Source: Candidatus Pantoea haifensis (GTDB lineage Bacteria; Pseudomonadota; Gammaproteobacteria; Enterobacterales; Enterobacteriaceae). Taken from it: a DNA stretch of 64,000 bases. Of this stretch, positions 30,432 to 40,040 are shown piece by piece (the stretch's first letter is position 1; each line of letters begins with the position of its first letter). The DNA is taken from NCBI GenBank assembly GCA_018842655.1, contig JAGTWN010000010.1:62001-126000 (forward strand). The letters are read 5' to 3'. Made by a program: the position numbers and the translations under genes. The notes below the pieces were generated by a model, which was not told where the DNA came from, did no database searches, and saw only the letters and a list, made by a program, of their open reading frames with translations.

Positions 30432-31340
30432 CTATTTTGTTTTTATTGTCTCAAGCTCATCATTGATCCATTTTAAAAAATGACTGACACGCGGAAACTG
30501 CGCAAATCCTCGCGGATAAACCAGATGATGTGCGCTAACCGGCAGGCTGAAATCAGCAGAGAATACGTTGACCAGTTTGCCGCTGCGTAAATACTCCTCA
30601 GCAAGCAATTCACTTTCAAAAATAATACCGTGCCCTAACATCGCTGCCTCAAGGCTCATATATGAGCGATCGAAACGGAATAGCCAGTCTTTGTCAGGCT
30701 GTGGCAATTGCTGTGCGGCGAACCACTGAGGCCACTGTAGAAGTGGAGACTCAGAAAGTATAAGCGCGTGTTGTTTTAATTCTTCAGGCTTATTAACAGG
30801 ATATTTAGCTAAATAGGCAGGCGCAGCTAACACTGACATTTTTTCATGTCGAATCGTTTTTATTTCAAATGACTTCCAGTCAGGAAAACCATGCCGCACA
30901 GCAATATCAATATTGTCCCGGCTGAACGATAAATTTTCGTAAGAACATGACAATGTAAGCTGAAACTCTGGATATTTTTCACGGAATTTATGAACCCGTG
31001 GCAGCAACCACAATAAACCAAAGCTCGGTGCGCAGTGGATACGCAATGCACTGCGGGCCTTTTCATCGCTGATATTCGCGGTGGCCTGCGCCAGTCCTAA
31101 CATTAATGGACTGATTTCATTAAGATAATGTTCACCTGCCAGCGTTAAGGTTACGCCCTTAGCAGAACGATTGAACAGAATGCAACCGAGCTGCTTTTCC
31201 AGCTTTGCTAACTGATGACTGGCCGCTGAAGGGGTAATATTTAGCTCTTCTGCAGCCCGCGCCACATTATTGAAATGCGCAACTTCTTCAAAAACTCTAA
31301 TCGCTTTTAATGACGGAAGATGATCGGGGTGCTTATTCAT
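30432..31340 (-). CDS. LysR-family regulator, GcvA-like
   Basis: Intact 302 residues. SLKAIRVFEEVAHFNNVARA and AEELNITPSAASHQLAKLE form the helix-turn-helix of the GcvA/AmpR branch, and RIHCAPSFGLLWLLPRVHKF opens the effector domain. It lies divergent to the SDR-permease-transketolase operon at 31537, which it probably controls. Confidence 0.92.
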   Translation of the reverse strand: MNKHPDHLPSLKAIRVFEEVAHFNNVARAAEELNITPSAASHQLAKLEKQLGCILFNRSAKGVTLTLAGEHYLNEISPLMLGLAQATANISDEKARSALRIHCAPSFGLLWLLPRVHKFREKYPEFQLTLSCSYENLSFSRDNIDIAVRHGFPDWKSFEIKTIRHEKMSVLAAPAYLAKYPVNKPEELKQHALILSESPLLQWPQWFAAQQLPQPDKDWLFRFDRSYMSLEAAMLGHGIIFESELLAEEYLRSGKLVNVFSADFSLPVSAHHLVYPRGFAQFPRVSHFLKWINDELETIKTK

Positions 31341-31536
31341 AACCTCTCCGTTGAATGGATTTTGTGATCTGTGCCCGTTTCATTCATGCAAATTTGTTAA
31401 CTGCATCAAATCAACAAATTCGTTCAGCATCAAATGAATTTTTTTGCATTGCCAATTTTACCCGTTTTACCAATTCTGATTTGGACCCTGCCGGTAGAGA
31501 TACCGAACCACTAAAAATATTATTCTGGAGTGGACC

Positions 31537-32284
31537 ATGTTACTAAAAATAAAGTTGCCATTATTACAGGTGCAGCCTCACAACGCGGAATCGGACGTGC
31601 AACGGCGAGCTGTTTCGCTCAGCAAGGTGCCAGAGTGGTGGTGCTGGATTTAGATGAACAGGCAGCTCAGCGCACGGCGCAGCAGTTAGGAGAAGAACAT
31701 CTGGGCCTGGCGGTTAACGTTACCGATCCTGAAGCTATTCATCGCGCGGTTAGCAGGGTGATTAGCGAAATGGGACGTATTGATGTGTTAGTTAACAATG
31801 CAGGCATTACCCAACCGGTGAAGACACTGGAAATAGGCATTGAAGATTACAACCGGATTTTAGACGTTAATTTGCGCGGCACATTATTGATGTCGCAAGC
31901 TGTTATCCCAACCATGCAGCAGCAAGGCGGCGGCAGTATTATCTGTTTGTCATCCGTGTCTGCTCAACGTGGCGGCGGCATCTTTGGGGGCCCCATTACA
32001 GCGCGGCCAAAGCGGGCGTGCTCGGGCTGGCGAAAGCCATGGCGCGGGAATTTGGCCCCGATCAAATACGCGTCAACGCTATTACGCCAGGTTTAATCCA
32101 CACCGATATTACCGGCGGCCTGATGCAGGATGAGCGACGTCACGCCATTATCGATGGCATTCCTCTGGGACGTTTAGGCGCAGCGGAAGATGTCGCTAAC
32201 GCTGCACTGTTTCTTGCCAGCGATCTCTCCGGTTATCTGACAGGCATCACGCTGGATGTGAATGGCGGCATGCTGATCCACTGA
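31537..32284 (+). CDS. Short-chain dehydrogenase, first gene of a split-transketolase operon
   Basis: About 249 residues. VAIITGAASQRGIGRAT (NAD motif; the D in VVLDLDEQ favours NAD), VLVNNAGITQPV and the catalytic SSVSAQRGGG / HYSAAKAG region are clear. The frame breaks at CCCC 31991-31994. The start is uncertain: a GTG at 31530 is in frame as written, but ATG 31537 has a well-placed GGAG and would be in frame if the A5 after it lost one base, like the other homopolymers here. It likely oxidises a sugar or sugar acid taken up by the next gene product. Confidence 0.85.
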
Positions 32285-32348
32285 TCAGGTTATCTTCCTT
32301 ACCCGCGCCTGCCTGGCAGGTAACGGGCTCACTCCGGGAGTGAATGTC

Positions 32349-33644
32349 ATGACAACGCTTAATCTCAGTGCGGCTTCTGCTGCGCGCGATATTGCTTACC
32401 ACAAAATCGCCTGGCGTTTGATGCCGTTTTTAATGCTCTGCTATCTCTGTGCTTACCTTGATCGCGTAAATGTGGGGTTTGCTAAGTTACAAATGATGGA
32501 TGATTTGGCGCTTAGCGAAACCGTTTATGGTCTTGGCGCAGGCATTTTCTTTATCGGCTATTTCTTTTTGAAGTACCCAGCAATTTGATCCTGCATCGCG
32601 TTGGTGCCCGGCGCTGGATCGCTCGTATCATGATTACCTGGGGCATTATTTCCGGACTGTTTGCTTTTGTCGAAACAGCCTGGCAATTCTACCTGCTGCG
32701 TTTTTTACTTGGCGTCGCCGAAGCCGGTCTTGCACCCGGTTTACTGCTCTATCTCACTTACTGGTTTCCTTCACACCGGCGCGCGCGTATGACCGTACTC
32801 TGGTTTGTCGCTATTCCGCTTTCGGGTATGTTGGGTGGGCCGCTTTCTGGCTGGATCATGGAATCATTTGCCGGTTTTCATGGCTGGGCAGGTTGGCAAT
32901 GGATGTTTGTACTGGAAGCCATTCCAACCGTGTTAATGGGCTTTGTTGTACTGACAGTGCTAAAAGATCGCGTCGAGCAGGCCCCTGGCTGGATGAAAAT
33001 GAAAAGCGTATGGTTCGCGCCGATCTGGAGGAGGACAATCAACACAAAGCCTGTCATGGCACGATAAAGGCGTTTGTTGCCGACAGACGTCTTTGGCTCC
33101 TGGCACTCATCTACTTTTGTGTGGTGATGGGACAATATGCGCTGACCTTCTGGCTACCAACGCTAATCAGAAATTCAGGCATCCGCGAGCCGCTGCACAT
33201 TGGGTTACTGACCAGCCTTCCCTATCTTTGCGCCATTATTTTTATGCTTATCGCAGGCCGCAGTGGCGACCGCCACCAGGAACGACGCTGGCACCTGATT
33301 ATTCCCATGCTTGTCGGCATGGCGGGCTTGTCCCTGGCAACCTCACTCGGACACAGCGTGGCGGTTTCGCTCTTTTTCCTCTGCCTTGCGGCAGCGGGGA
33401 TCCTTTCTGCTTCGTCACTCTTTTGGATGCTGCCCACCAATTTGCTTGGGGGTGTTTCTGCCGCTGCGGGTATTGCCGCCGTGAACTGTATAGCCAACCT
33501 GGCGGGGTTTTTTCGCCCTGGCTCATCGGCTCGATCACCACCACTACCGGCTCGCCTGCTTCTGGCATGTATTTTATCGCTGCGGTGCTGCTGCTTGGTG
33601 CGCTTTGCGTACTCCGAATCCGCGCATCCGATGTTAATCGTTAA
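32349..33644 (+). CDS. ACS-family MFS permease (phthalate/sugar-acid transporter type), three frameshifts
   Basis: About 432 residues after repair. RLMPFLMLCYLCAYLDRVNV followed by GFAKLQM is the classic first-helix motif of the anion:cation symporter family, and LGVAEAGLAPGLLLYLTYWF is the second hallmark. Breaks are at T5 32565-32569, C4 32982-32985 and T6 33508-33513; one base at each gives one frame ending SDVNR at 33644. Relatives import sugar acids such as galactonate, glucarate or tartrate, or aromatic acids. ATG 32349 has GGGAG before it. Confidence 0.88.
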
Positions 33645-33656
33645 TCAGGAGGTAAG

Positions 33657-34508
33657 ATGAACGCCGTTCCTCAACTGTCGTCTGCGCTGTCGCTACATCA
33701 GCGAGCGACTCGTATCCGCCGCCATGCTTTATTAATGGGCCAGGTTCAGGGCCAGGGCTATATCGGGCAGGCTTTAGGTGCTGCCGATTTGCTGGCTGTC
33801 AGCTATTTTCATGCGCTTAATTACCGACATGATGATCCTGAGTGGGAAGGCCGCGATCGCTTTTACCTTTCGATTGGGCATTATGCTATCGCCCTTTATG
33901 CCGCTCTGCTGGAAGCCGGCATTATTCCTGAAGCCGAGCGCGAAACCTACGGCACAGATGAAAGCCGCCTGCCGATGTCTGGCATGGCGGCATATACACC
34001 AGGCATGGAGATCACTGGCGGTTCACTTGGCCATGGCTTAGGCATTGCTATCGGTGCCTGTCTTGGATTGAAACGCAAATCCTCAAAATCATTTGTTTAT
34101 AACCTGCTCTCTGATGGTGAACTCAATGAGGGTTCCACCTGGGAAGCCGTGATGTCTGCGTCACACTGGCAACTGGATAACCTCATCGCCATCATTGATG
34201 TCAATAATCAACAGGCCGATGGACACAGTTCCGATATTCTGGCTTTCGAACCAATCGTTGATCGCTGGCAGGCATTTGGCTGGTACACCCAGCGCGTTAA
34301 CGGCAATGACATCGCGGCCCTGACCGAGGCTTTTGATGCAGCACGTTCCTGGTCAAAGCCTCAGCCGCGCGTCATCATTTGCGACACCAAAATGGGTAAA
34401 GGTGTGCCTTTCCTCGAGCGTCGTGAAAAAACACATTTTATTCGCGTCGATGCCAACGAATGGGATCAGGCGCTCAGCGCACTGGAACAAGGAAATTCAC
34501 ATGAGTGA
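33657..34508 (+). CDS. Transketolase, N-terminal (TPP-binding) subunit
   Basis: Intact 283 residues. SIGHYAIALYAALLEAGI, GGSLGHGLGIAIGACLGLKR and the thiamin-diphosphate motif LSDGELNEGSTWEAV ending in VNNQQ are all present, as in the N-terminal half of a transketolase. It overlaps the C-terminal subunit gene by eight bases. Two-gene transketolases occur in sugar-acid and pentose catabolic operons. A nearby thiamine operon on the same replicon would support its cofactor need, though that is only inference. Confidence 0.93.
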   Translation: MNAVPQLSSALSLHQRATRIRRHALLMGQVQGQGYIGQALGAADLLAVSYFHALNYRHDDPEWEGRDRFYLSIGHYAIALYAALLEAGIIPEAERETYGTDESRLPMSGMAAYTPGMEITGGSLGHGLGIAIGACLGLKRKSSKSFVYNLLSDGELNEGSTWEAVMSASHWQLDNLIAIIDVNNQQADGHSSDILAFEPIVDRWQAFGWYTQRVNGNDIAALTEAFDAARSWSKPQPRVIICDTKMGKGVPFLERREKTHFIRVDANEWDQALSALEQGNSHE

Positions 34509-35520
34509 AAATTTGACGCAGACCGTGAAAAAACGCCTGACCACCTCAGCAATGATTGCCTCTATTGCCGCAGAAGGTCAGCCCACACAAGCTGCCCCCT
34601 TTGGTCATGCGTTAGTTGAGCTGGCCCGACAGCGTGACGATATCGTCGGCATGACCGCCGACCTGAGCAAATATACTGATCTGCATTTGTTTGCCGAGGC
34701 ATTCCCGGAACGGTTTTTTCAGATGGGTATGGCAGAGCAACTTCTTATGAGCGCCGCCGCTGGCATGGCCCGTGAAGGTTTTACACCTTTTGTGACGACT
34801 TACGCCGTTTTCGCTTCACGTCGGGCTTATGACTTTATCTGCATGGCAATTGCTGAAGAAAATCTCAATGTGAAAATAGCCTGTGCCCTGCCAGGCCTGA
34901 CCACGGGATATGGTCCAAGCCATCAGGCTACCGACGATATTGCTATTTTTCGTGGTATGCCCAATTTAATGATTATCGATCCTTGCGACGCACTGGAAAT
35001 CAGTCAGGTTGTACCGGCTATGGCTGAACATAAAGGCCCGGTCTATATGCGTCTGCTACGGGGCAAAGTTCCTCTGGTGCTCGATAAGTATGGTTATCGC
35101 TATCGGCATGGCAAAGCGCAGCGCCTGCGCGCGGGTAAACACGCGCTCATTATCAGTAGCGGCTTAATGACAATGCGTGCGCTAGAGGCGGCTGAAGCTC
35201 TGGAAAAACAGGGCATAGAAGTAGGCGTGGTTCATTCACCGGTTATCAAGCCGCTGGATGAACAAACTATCTTACAGGAAGCAGGTGAAGCGGTAGATCA
35301 TCAGCGATTAGTTATTACCGCAGAAAATCACTCAATCACGGGTGGCTTAGGCGAAGCGGTAGCAGCAACCTTAATGCGCCACGGCGTAACACCCCGCTTT
35401 CAGCAAATCGCACTGCCCGATGCCTTTTTGGCCGCTGGCGCTCTGCCGACGCTCCATGACCGTTATGGAATCTCAACAGAAGCGATGGTGAAACAAATCA
35501 AGGTGTGGCTTCAGGCATAA
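34501..35520 (+). CDS. Transketolase, C-terminal subunit
   Basis: 339 residues from ATG 34501, which overlaps the end of the N-terminal subunit. VGMTADLSKYTDLHLFAEAF, RFFQMGMAEQLLMSAAAGMA, REGFTPFVTTYAVFASRRAY and the transketolase C domain (EVGVVHSPVIKPLDEQTI) are typical of the pyrimidine-binding and C-terminal domains. It completes the enzyme with the preceding gene. The operon ends here, followed by a strong hairpin. Confidence 0.93.
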   Translation: MSENLTQTVKKRLTTSAMIASIAAEGQPTQAAPFGHALVELARQRDDIVGMTADLSKYTDLHLFAEAFPERFFQMGMAEQLLMSAAAGMAREGFTPFVTTYAVFASRRAYDFICMAIAEENLNVKIACALPGLTTGYGPSHQATDDIAIFRGMPNLMIIDPCDALEISQVVPAMAEHKGPVYMRLLRGKVPLVLDKYGYRYRHGKAQRLRAGKHALIISSGLMTMRALEAAEALEKQGIEVGVVHSPVIKPLDEQTILQEAGEAVDHQRLVITAENHSITGGLGEAVAATLMRHGVTPRFQQIALPDAFLAAGALPTLHDRYGISTEAMVKQIKVWLQA

Positions 35521-35552
35521 AGTATCAAAACTGAGAAGCTTAAAAAATCAGC

Positions 35553-35580
35553 AGGGGCCGCTTTCAATGCAGCGGCCCCT
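35553..35580 (+). terminator. Terminator of the transketolase operon
   Basis: AGGGGCCGCT (35553-35562) and AGCGGCCCCT (35571-35580) form a ten-base GC-rich stem followed by CTTTCATT. Confidence 0.75.
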
Positions 35581-35632
35581 CTTTCATTGAGTTCTGTCAT
35601 TATGTTTCGGCTGCTACGGATTTTTGCGAGAA

Positions 35633-35658
35633 GTTATCCACTTTTTCTGTGGATAACT
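35633..35658. repeat. Inverted pair of DnaA-box-like sequences
   Basis: AGTTATCCAC and GTGGATAACT face each other over a six- to seven-base spacer. The right half contains TGTGGATAA, the reverse complement of the perfect DnaA box TTATCCACA; the left half TTATCCACT has one mismatch. It lies between the transketolase terminator and the parS-like region, about 5.5 kb from the iteron origin. Confidence 0.6.
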
Positions 35659-35743
35659 CAGGGATAGTCTCTGCGTATCTTTAATGATGTGAATTTGCGC
35701 GTCATTTGTGACCACGTTTGTTTTTCTTCTTCAACCTGAATTC

Positions 35744-36014
35744 ATTTCACTTCAACAGCGGTCCTTTTGGCGATTTCAGGCTGAAATCCTTTTATTTCAA
35801 AAGGTTAAATTTTTAGTTTTCGGTGGTTTTGCTTAATTTCAGAAAAGATAACTAAAGATGGCATCCTGAAATAAAAACGCGACTTGTGCGAATGAAATTT
35901 ACCCTAAAATTTTGGCGAAAAAACCGCGCTCAATAAAATATAAATACATAAAAAACATATACTTAAATAAGAAAACAGATGTATTTTTTTGGCGATTTCA
36001 GCCTGAAATTTCAG
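35744..36014. other. parS: parS-like centromere with P1-type ParB boxes
   Basis: The AT-rich region downstream of parB contains heptamers ATTTCAC (35744), ATTTCAG/CTGAAAT pairs at 35773-35787 and 35995-36009, ATTTCAA (35794), ATTTCAG (35836), CTGAAAT (35866) and ATTTCAG (36008). Three copies of TGGCGA, the complement of TCGCCA, lie at 35768, 35913 and 35990, two of them touching an ATTTCAG pair. In plasmid P1, ParB recognises ATTTCA(A/C) A-boxes and TCGCCA B-boxes arranged in just this way, on both sides of an IHF site and just downstream of parB. The cognate ParB here is P1-like, so this is the predicted partition site. Confidence 0.78.
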
Positions 36015-36094
36015 CGAAACAGGCTATTCGTTCTGTCAATATCGACTCTGAAGTCAATGTTGATACGACTTCCACGTAACGAAACTCAGGGCAT

Positions 36095-36126
36095 AAAAAA
36101 AGCCCGAATGCGGAAGCTCACGGGCT
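36095..36126 (-). terminator. Terminator of the parAB operon
   Basis: AGCCCG (36101-36106) and CGGGCT (36121-36126) form a stem; read leftward it is followed by seven T's. It lies between parB and parS. Confidence 0.82.
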
Positions 36127-36148
36127 GGGATATTTCTAATCTTTGCTT

Positions 36149-37120
36149 TTAGCGATCTAAATGCTTACGTAGCGTTTCCGCAATAACCTTGTCTAACTCT
36201 TCCTGCAACTCTTTTGACTGACGGTTAAATTCATAAGTAAACATACGTCCGCGCGTTTTTTTACGTGCAAAACGGTCTTTGTCAGCAAAAGTCCACAAGC
36301 TGGTTGAAAGGGTTTTCTCTTTCTCCGGCTCCTGAATAAGGGTTTGACTGCCGTTACGGACTAAACGCAGAATACCATTCTTCAGTTCATCTTCCGCTAA
36401 ACCTTCTCGTGCACAGAGAACCTCAACTTCCTTTGCGATAGCATCGATAAGCCTGTCAACAGCCTTACCGGTTTCCTGCAGTTTTTCGGCTGCCTGAAGC
36501 AACGCTTTGTAATCCGGATAGGTGAGTTCAGCGTGATTAGGAAAGAGCGTGATTAACTCAGCGGGTACACTTGCCGCCTGAAGTGCTCTCGTCACTTTAG
36601 CCTGGGATAGCCCTTGATTTTCAGCAATCTCTTTTTGTGAAAGGCCGCCGTTTTTTAACGCCAGTAAACGCATCCCTACTTCACGTAAGTTATGTTCACG
36701 TGCTGTTTGTATATCCTGAGCCAGTTTGCGTGCTTCTTCAGCAGTAATGACAGCATCGGTAACAAGAACATCCAGGCCAGTCTGACAGTAGATCGCCGCC
36801 GCACGGCGTCGGGAACCATCCAGGATTTCAATTTTATCGCCTTGCATGACACCAATGGCCGGAAAAAACTGCTGTAGTTTTATGGTTCGGATAATATCCC
36901 GCAATGAATCAGGCGTTAAACCCGCCTGATCGCGCCCATTGGTTTCCATCACGACAAACGTTTTGTCTTCTACTTTGTTTGCCGGTATACGCTCTGCACG
37001 GAACAGGGCGCGTTTGCCCGTTGAAAGGACAAAAGTTTGCGAATAGGTTTCTGCAGTATCTTCTGTTTTCAAAGGCGTCTGGCTGAAGGTTCTGCCAATC
37101 GTTATTCTTTTCGCGCTCAT
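36149..37120 (-). CDS. parB: Plasmid partition protein ParB (P1/SopB type)
   Basis: Intact 323 residues. The N-terminal ParB/Srx-like region includes ILDGSRRRAAAIYCQTGLDV (the GSRR nucleotide-handling motif) and is followed by the helix-turn-helix LSQKEIAENQGLSQAKVTRA near residues 175-195. Size and order match P1 ParB (333 residues). It starts seven bases after parA and binds parS to link plasmid copies to the ParA gradient. Confidence 0.93.
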   Translation of the reverse strand: MSAKRITIGRTFSQTPLKTEDTAETYSQTFVLSTGKRALFRAERIPANKVEDKTFVVMETNGRDQAGLTPDSLRDIIRTIKLQQFFPAIGVMQGDKIEILDGSRRRAAAIYCQTGLDVLVTDAVITAEEARKLAQDIQTAREHNLREVGMRLLALKNGGLSQKEIAENQGLSQAKVTRALQAASVPAELITLFPNHAELTYPDYKALLQAAEKLQETGKAVDRLIDAIAKEVEVLCAREGLAEDELKNGILRLVRNGSQTLIQEPEKEKTLSTSLWTFADKDRFARKKTRGRMFTYEFNRQSKELQEELDKVIAETLRKHLDR

Positions 37121-37127
37121 AATAACC

Positions 37128-38327
37128 TCAGTTCAGACGAATAAATTCAATACGGTCAAATACCGCTTTAGCAAAATCCTCAGCGGCTGAGCGCGCATTT
37201 TTTAATGCTTCGCTGCTGCCTACGTAAGTTGAAGGATTAGCCGAAATGACAGTATCGAAAGACTCTCCACACCGTTCAAAGCCATCAAGGCGCGGCAGGG
37301 CAGCATCTAACATATCGCCGCCAAAAATTTCTTTAGCAAGACTATGACAGAGTTTGTGATCGGCCTTATTTGACAGCTTAGACATAAAGCCAATGTTGCC
37401 CTGCAAGCGACAGGTCGCACCCGATTCTTCGATAATACCGACGAGTTCAGGAAGGCGTGTTAAATACTTCAGCGTAGAGTGGAAATCAACCTGAGCCGGT
37501 GGAACGGGGGTCATCAGTAAATCAGAGGCAGCGATCGCGTTTTTCAGAAAAGCGTCGAGATGCGGACCACTATCAATGAAAATAAAATCGTAGTCCTTTT
37601 TGAGCTTTGAAATCACATTGTCGTACAACACAGAGTGCACGTTTTGTCCCGGCAGATGTTCTGCACAAAGTTCGTCCCAGCGGGAAGCAATAAAGGCATC
37701 ATCAATTGAAGCCGGCAGCACATCGACACCGGGAATAATTGAAGGAACAATAAATTCTTGTATCAGCTCATCCCGACTGACATTTTGAAGCATCGCCTGT
37801 GCTGCGGTAGCCTCAACCAAGCCGACAGAGCGTTCATGATTCAGAAACATTGTGGCTGAAGATTGCGGGTCAAGATCGATAACCAAAATACGCAAGTCTT
37901 CAAAAAGTAGATGAGGATGGGCGCGCAAAGCGTGCGCTAAAGAGACTGTCGAAACGGTTTTAGAAACACCGCCTTTAAGGTTTCCTACAAACAACGTGTA
38001 GGCCTCAGGATGACGGTCGCGATATTTTGCTACGCCACGGTGGTGATAAATATCAATAATATTTTCAATCGACATTGCATACTTAACGGAAGAACCCGCT
38101 GCACGTTTATCAAACTGATAGCCGTTTTCCTCCATCTCGTTCACTGCATAATCTACACTGGCGCGTGTTAGCTTTGGTAGCTTTGCTAGGGCTGCTTTTG
38201 CATAAACCTGATAATAGGTGTTTTCGTGCAATTCCTGTTTTTGCGCCTGAATTTGTTCAGTGAGGCTTAAAAGCATACGCTCTGAACGCTGAGCAACTTT
38301 CATTACCTGTTTATCGTCGTTAGCCAT
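37128..38327 (-). CDS. parA: Plasmid partition ATPase ParA (P1 type Ia)
   Basis: 399 residues from ATG 38327, essentially the length of P1 ParA (398). An N-terminal helix-turn-helix region (about 1-100) is followed by the deviant Walker A FVGNLKGGVSKTVSTVSLAH, the Walker A' VIDLDPQSSAT and Walker B DFIFIDSGP. KGGVSKT, with Ser in place of Gly, is the P1-family form. GGAG five bases before ATG 38327 favours this start over one five codons upstream. Type Ia ParA also represses its own operon. Confidence 0.94.
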   Translation of the reverse strand: MANDDKQVMKVAQRSERMLLSLTEQIQAQKQELHENTYYQVYAKAALAKLPKLTRASVDYAVNEMEENGYQFDKRAAGSSVKYAMSIENIIDIYHHRGVAKYRDRHPEAYTLFVGNLKGGVSKTVSTVSLAHALRAHPHLLFEDLRILVIDLDPQSSATMFLNHERSVGLVEATAAQAMLQNVSRDELIQEFIVPSIIPGVDVLPASIDDAFIASRWDELCAEHLPGQNVHSVLYDNVISKLKKDYDFIFIDSGPHLDAFLKNAIAASDLLMTPVPPAQVDFHSTLKYLTRLPELVGIIEESGATCRLQGNIGFMSKLSNKADHKLCHSLAKEIFGGDMLDAALPRLDGFERCGESFDTVISANPSTYVGSSEALKNARSAAEDFAKAVFDRIEFIRLN

Positions 38328-38343
38328 TCCTGCTCCACACATG

Positions 38344-38373
38344 TAGGATTTGTGACTTTATACCGAAATCCTG
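38344..38373. promoter_or_regulatory. Candidate parA operator
   Basis: TAGGATTT at 38344 and AAATCCTG at 38366 form an imperfect inverted repeat just upstream of parA. P1 ParA represses its own promoter through such an inverted repeat. Confidence 0.5.
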
Positions 38374-38505
38374 CATATGAGGCAATTAATTATCTGATCA
38401 CCTAAAGAATCTGCATCAAGGTAATCTCTTTTAAACAGGGCTGTTACACACCACAACTGAACAGCGTGAACCTTTGTACAGATTCTGCTCTGTCAGCCTG
38501 TTGCG

Positions 38506-39761
38506 TTGACTGTAATCAGTAGTGCGAACCTTTCCTGTTTACTGTGAGCAGCCATAACTCCGCACTTAACTTTATCGGTCATGCTGTAAATCGCTCATTT
38601 CTGGTTAAATAGCCCCAAAGATTCACTGTCAGCAGTCTCCTTTTCAGCGTCTCTCTTCTAAAACATTCACTGTAATCAGTACAGCTTTAGCAGTCACTGC
38701 ACACGCTTCAAACGTTCACTGAAATCAGCAAGGCTCCTGTTACGACTCATCATCAGAAAGAGATTCACTGTAATCAGTAAATGATCATTGCCTGATGGCT
38801 GTATGAACGGAGCGGGTGTAAGTATTCACTGTAATCAGCACATCATGCGGGTTTTGTATTTTTGCCCAATCGATAAGGAAGTGACTCTTCGCTATGGAGT
38901 GCAACAGCGAGAACGGCGGGCTAAGGAAACAGAGGAGCATACGATCAGCGAAGAAGATTCACGGATAAGATTCACTGTAATCAGTAAGGCGCGTCGGCCA
39001 AGGAATAAGATTCACTGTAATCAGTACAAACGTCATCGGCAGGGAGAACATTCACTATAGTCAGTAATCAGTAATCAGTAGCCAGTAGCCAGTAGCCAGT
39101 AGCCAGTAGCCAGTAGCCAGTAGCCAGTAGCCAGTAGCCAGTCAGCACAGTAAACCCGACGCATTTATCTCATCAGCAACATTCCTTCGGACTCAATGCT
39201 GCATAAAACAGAAGGTTCACTGTAATCAGTAAGCGTTACGTTGCCGGACATCACCAGAATGAACGACGTTGAAAAGGTTGTTGAGTGTTAACGTTCACTG
39301 TAATCAGCAATGTTAAGAGGTAAGATCTGAAGGGAAGGGCAGTCTACGTGGCCCGCTAAAGGTAAACAGCCTTATCGGGTTTATCAGAACAGTGAATTAA
39401 CATTCACTGTAATCAGCAGAAGGTGAGAGCCGTATCACAAGGTTGATACAAAGTTCGTCTCTTAATATTGACTATAATCAGCAAGTTGTAAAAATACATT
39501 CACTGTAATCAGTAAACCTACTTCAGCCATTCACTGTGATCTGTAACGCGCCAAAATCCTGCCACCGTTTTCATTCTGAACGAATACACTCTCACTCTGT
39601 TTTCTTAATCACCTGATGTAATGGCTTCTATTTCATTAAAATTCAAAAGGTTAAATTCTACCATTCACTATAATCAGCTATTAATACAAATGTAAGTGTT
39701 CACTATAATCAGATACGCGCACAGCTTGCAAAACGGGCTTCGGCGTTCACTGTAATCAGTG
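38506..39761 (+). repeat. Irregular iteron array (copy-control / incompatibility region)
   Basis: About 18 copies of TTCACTGTAATCAGTA or close variants, all in the same direction. Clear copies start at 38666, 38715, 38764, 38825, 38971, 39011, 39051, 39216, 39294, 39403, 39468, 39499, 39664, 39699 and 39746; degenerate ones at 38506, 38622 and 39530. Spacing is uneven (31 to about 165 bases). In RepFIB and P1 replicons such extra RepA binding sites outside the core origin titrate initiator and set copy number. No gene I trust lies in 38400-40040; the ORF at 38788 is built from the repeats. Confidence 0.88.
39062..39142 (+). repeat. Tandem heptamer CAGTAGC array inside the iteron field
   Basis: Directly after an iteron starting at 39051 come two CAGTAAT units (39062-39075), then nine CAGTAGC units (39076-39138) and a partial CAGT. 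The unit looks like an expansion of the iteron core ATCAGTA. Number and perfection are unlike the rest of the iteron field. Confidence 0.9.
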
Positions 39762-39893
39762 ATGAAGGAGTCGACAGGATGTTACAACCTGAGCTTGTAT
39801 GAAAAGTAAGTGCTCACTATCAATACAAAGGTTGTTTAGGGGTTTTATGATGGCAGGGAAAGCACAGGAAAAAGCTAATGGAATATGATTTCT

Positions 39894-40031
39894 ACTGAAT
39901 ACAGTGAATGTTACTGATTACAGTGAACAGCAGCAGGTGTTGCTGATTACAGTGAACGTCTTACCGGAATAGCACTGTCACATTTACAGATAAAGTGACA
40001 GTGCAACGTAAAAACCGCTGATTACAGTGAA
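39894..40031 (-). repeat. Iterons in opposite orientation downstream of repA
   Basis: Four iterons in reverse orientation (TACTGATTACAGTGAA): a variant at 39894 and good copies at 39912, 39941 and 40016, the last just ten bases after the end of repA. Confidence 0.85.
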
Positions 40032-40040
40032 CGTTGTGAG

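Noticed and set aside
31530-31532. GTG as the start of the SDR gene
   Set aside because: In frame as written, but ATG 31537 has the properly placed GGAG; the frame difference is explained by one lost A.
38788-39060. 90-codon ORF in the iteron field
   Set aside because: It is made of iteron repeats, has no ribosome binding site and no recognisable domain.
38506-39761. The direct repeats look superficially like a CRISPR array
   Set aside because: The 16-base units match iterons, spacing is irregular, both orientations occur around repA and there is no cas gene.
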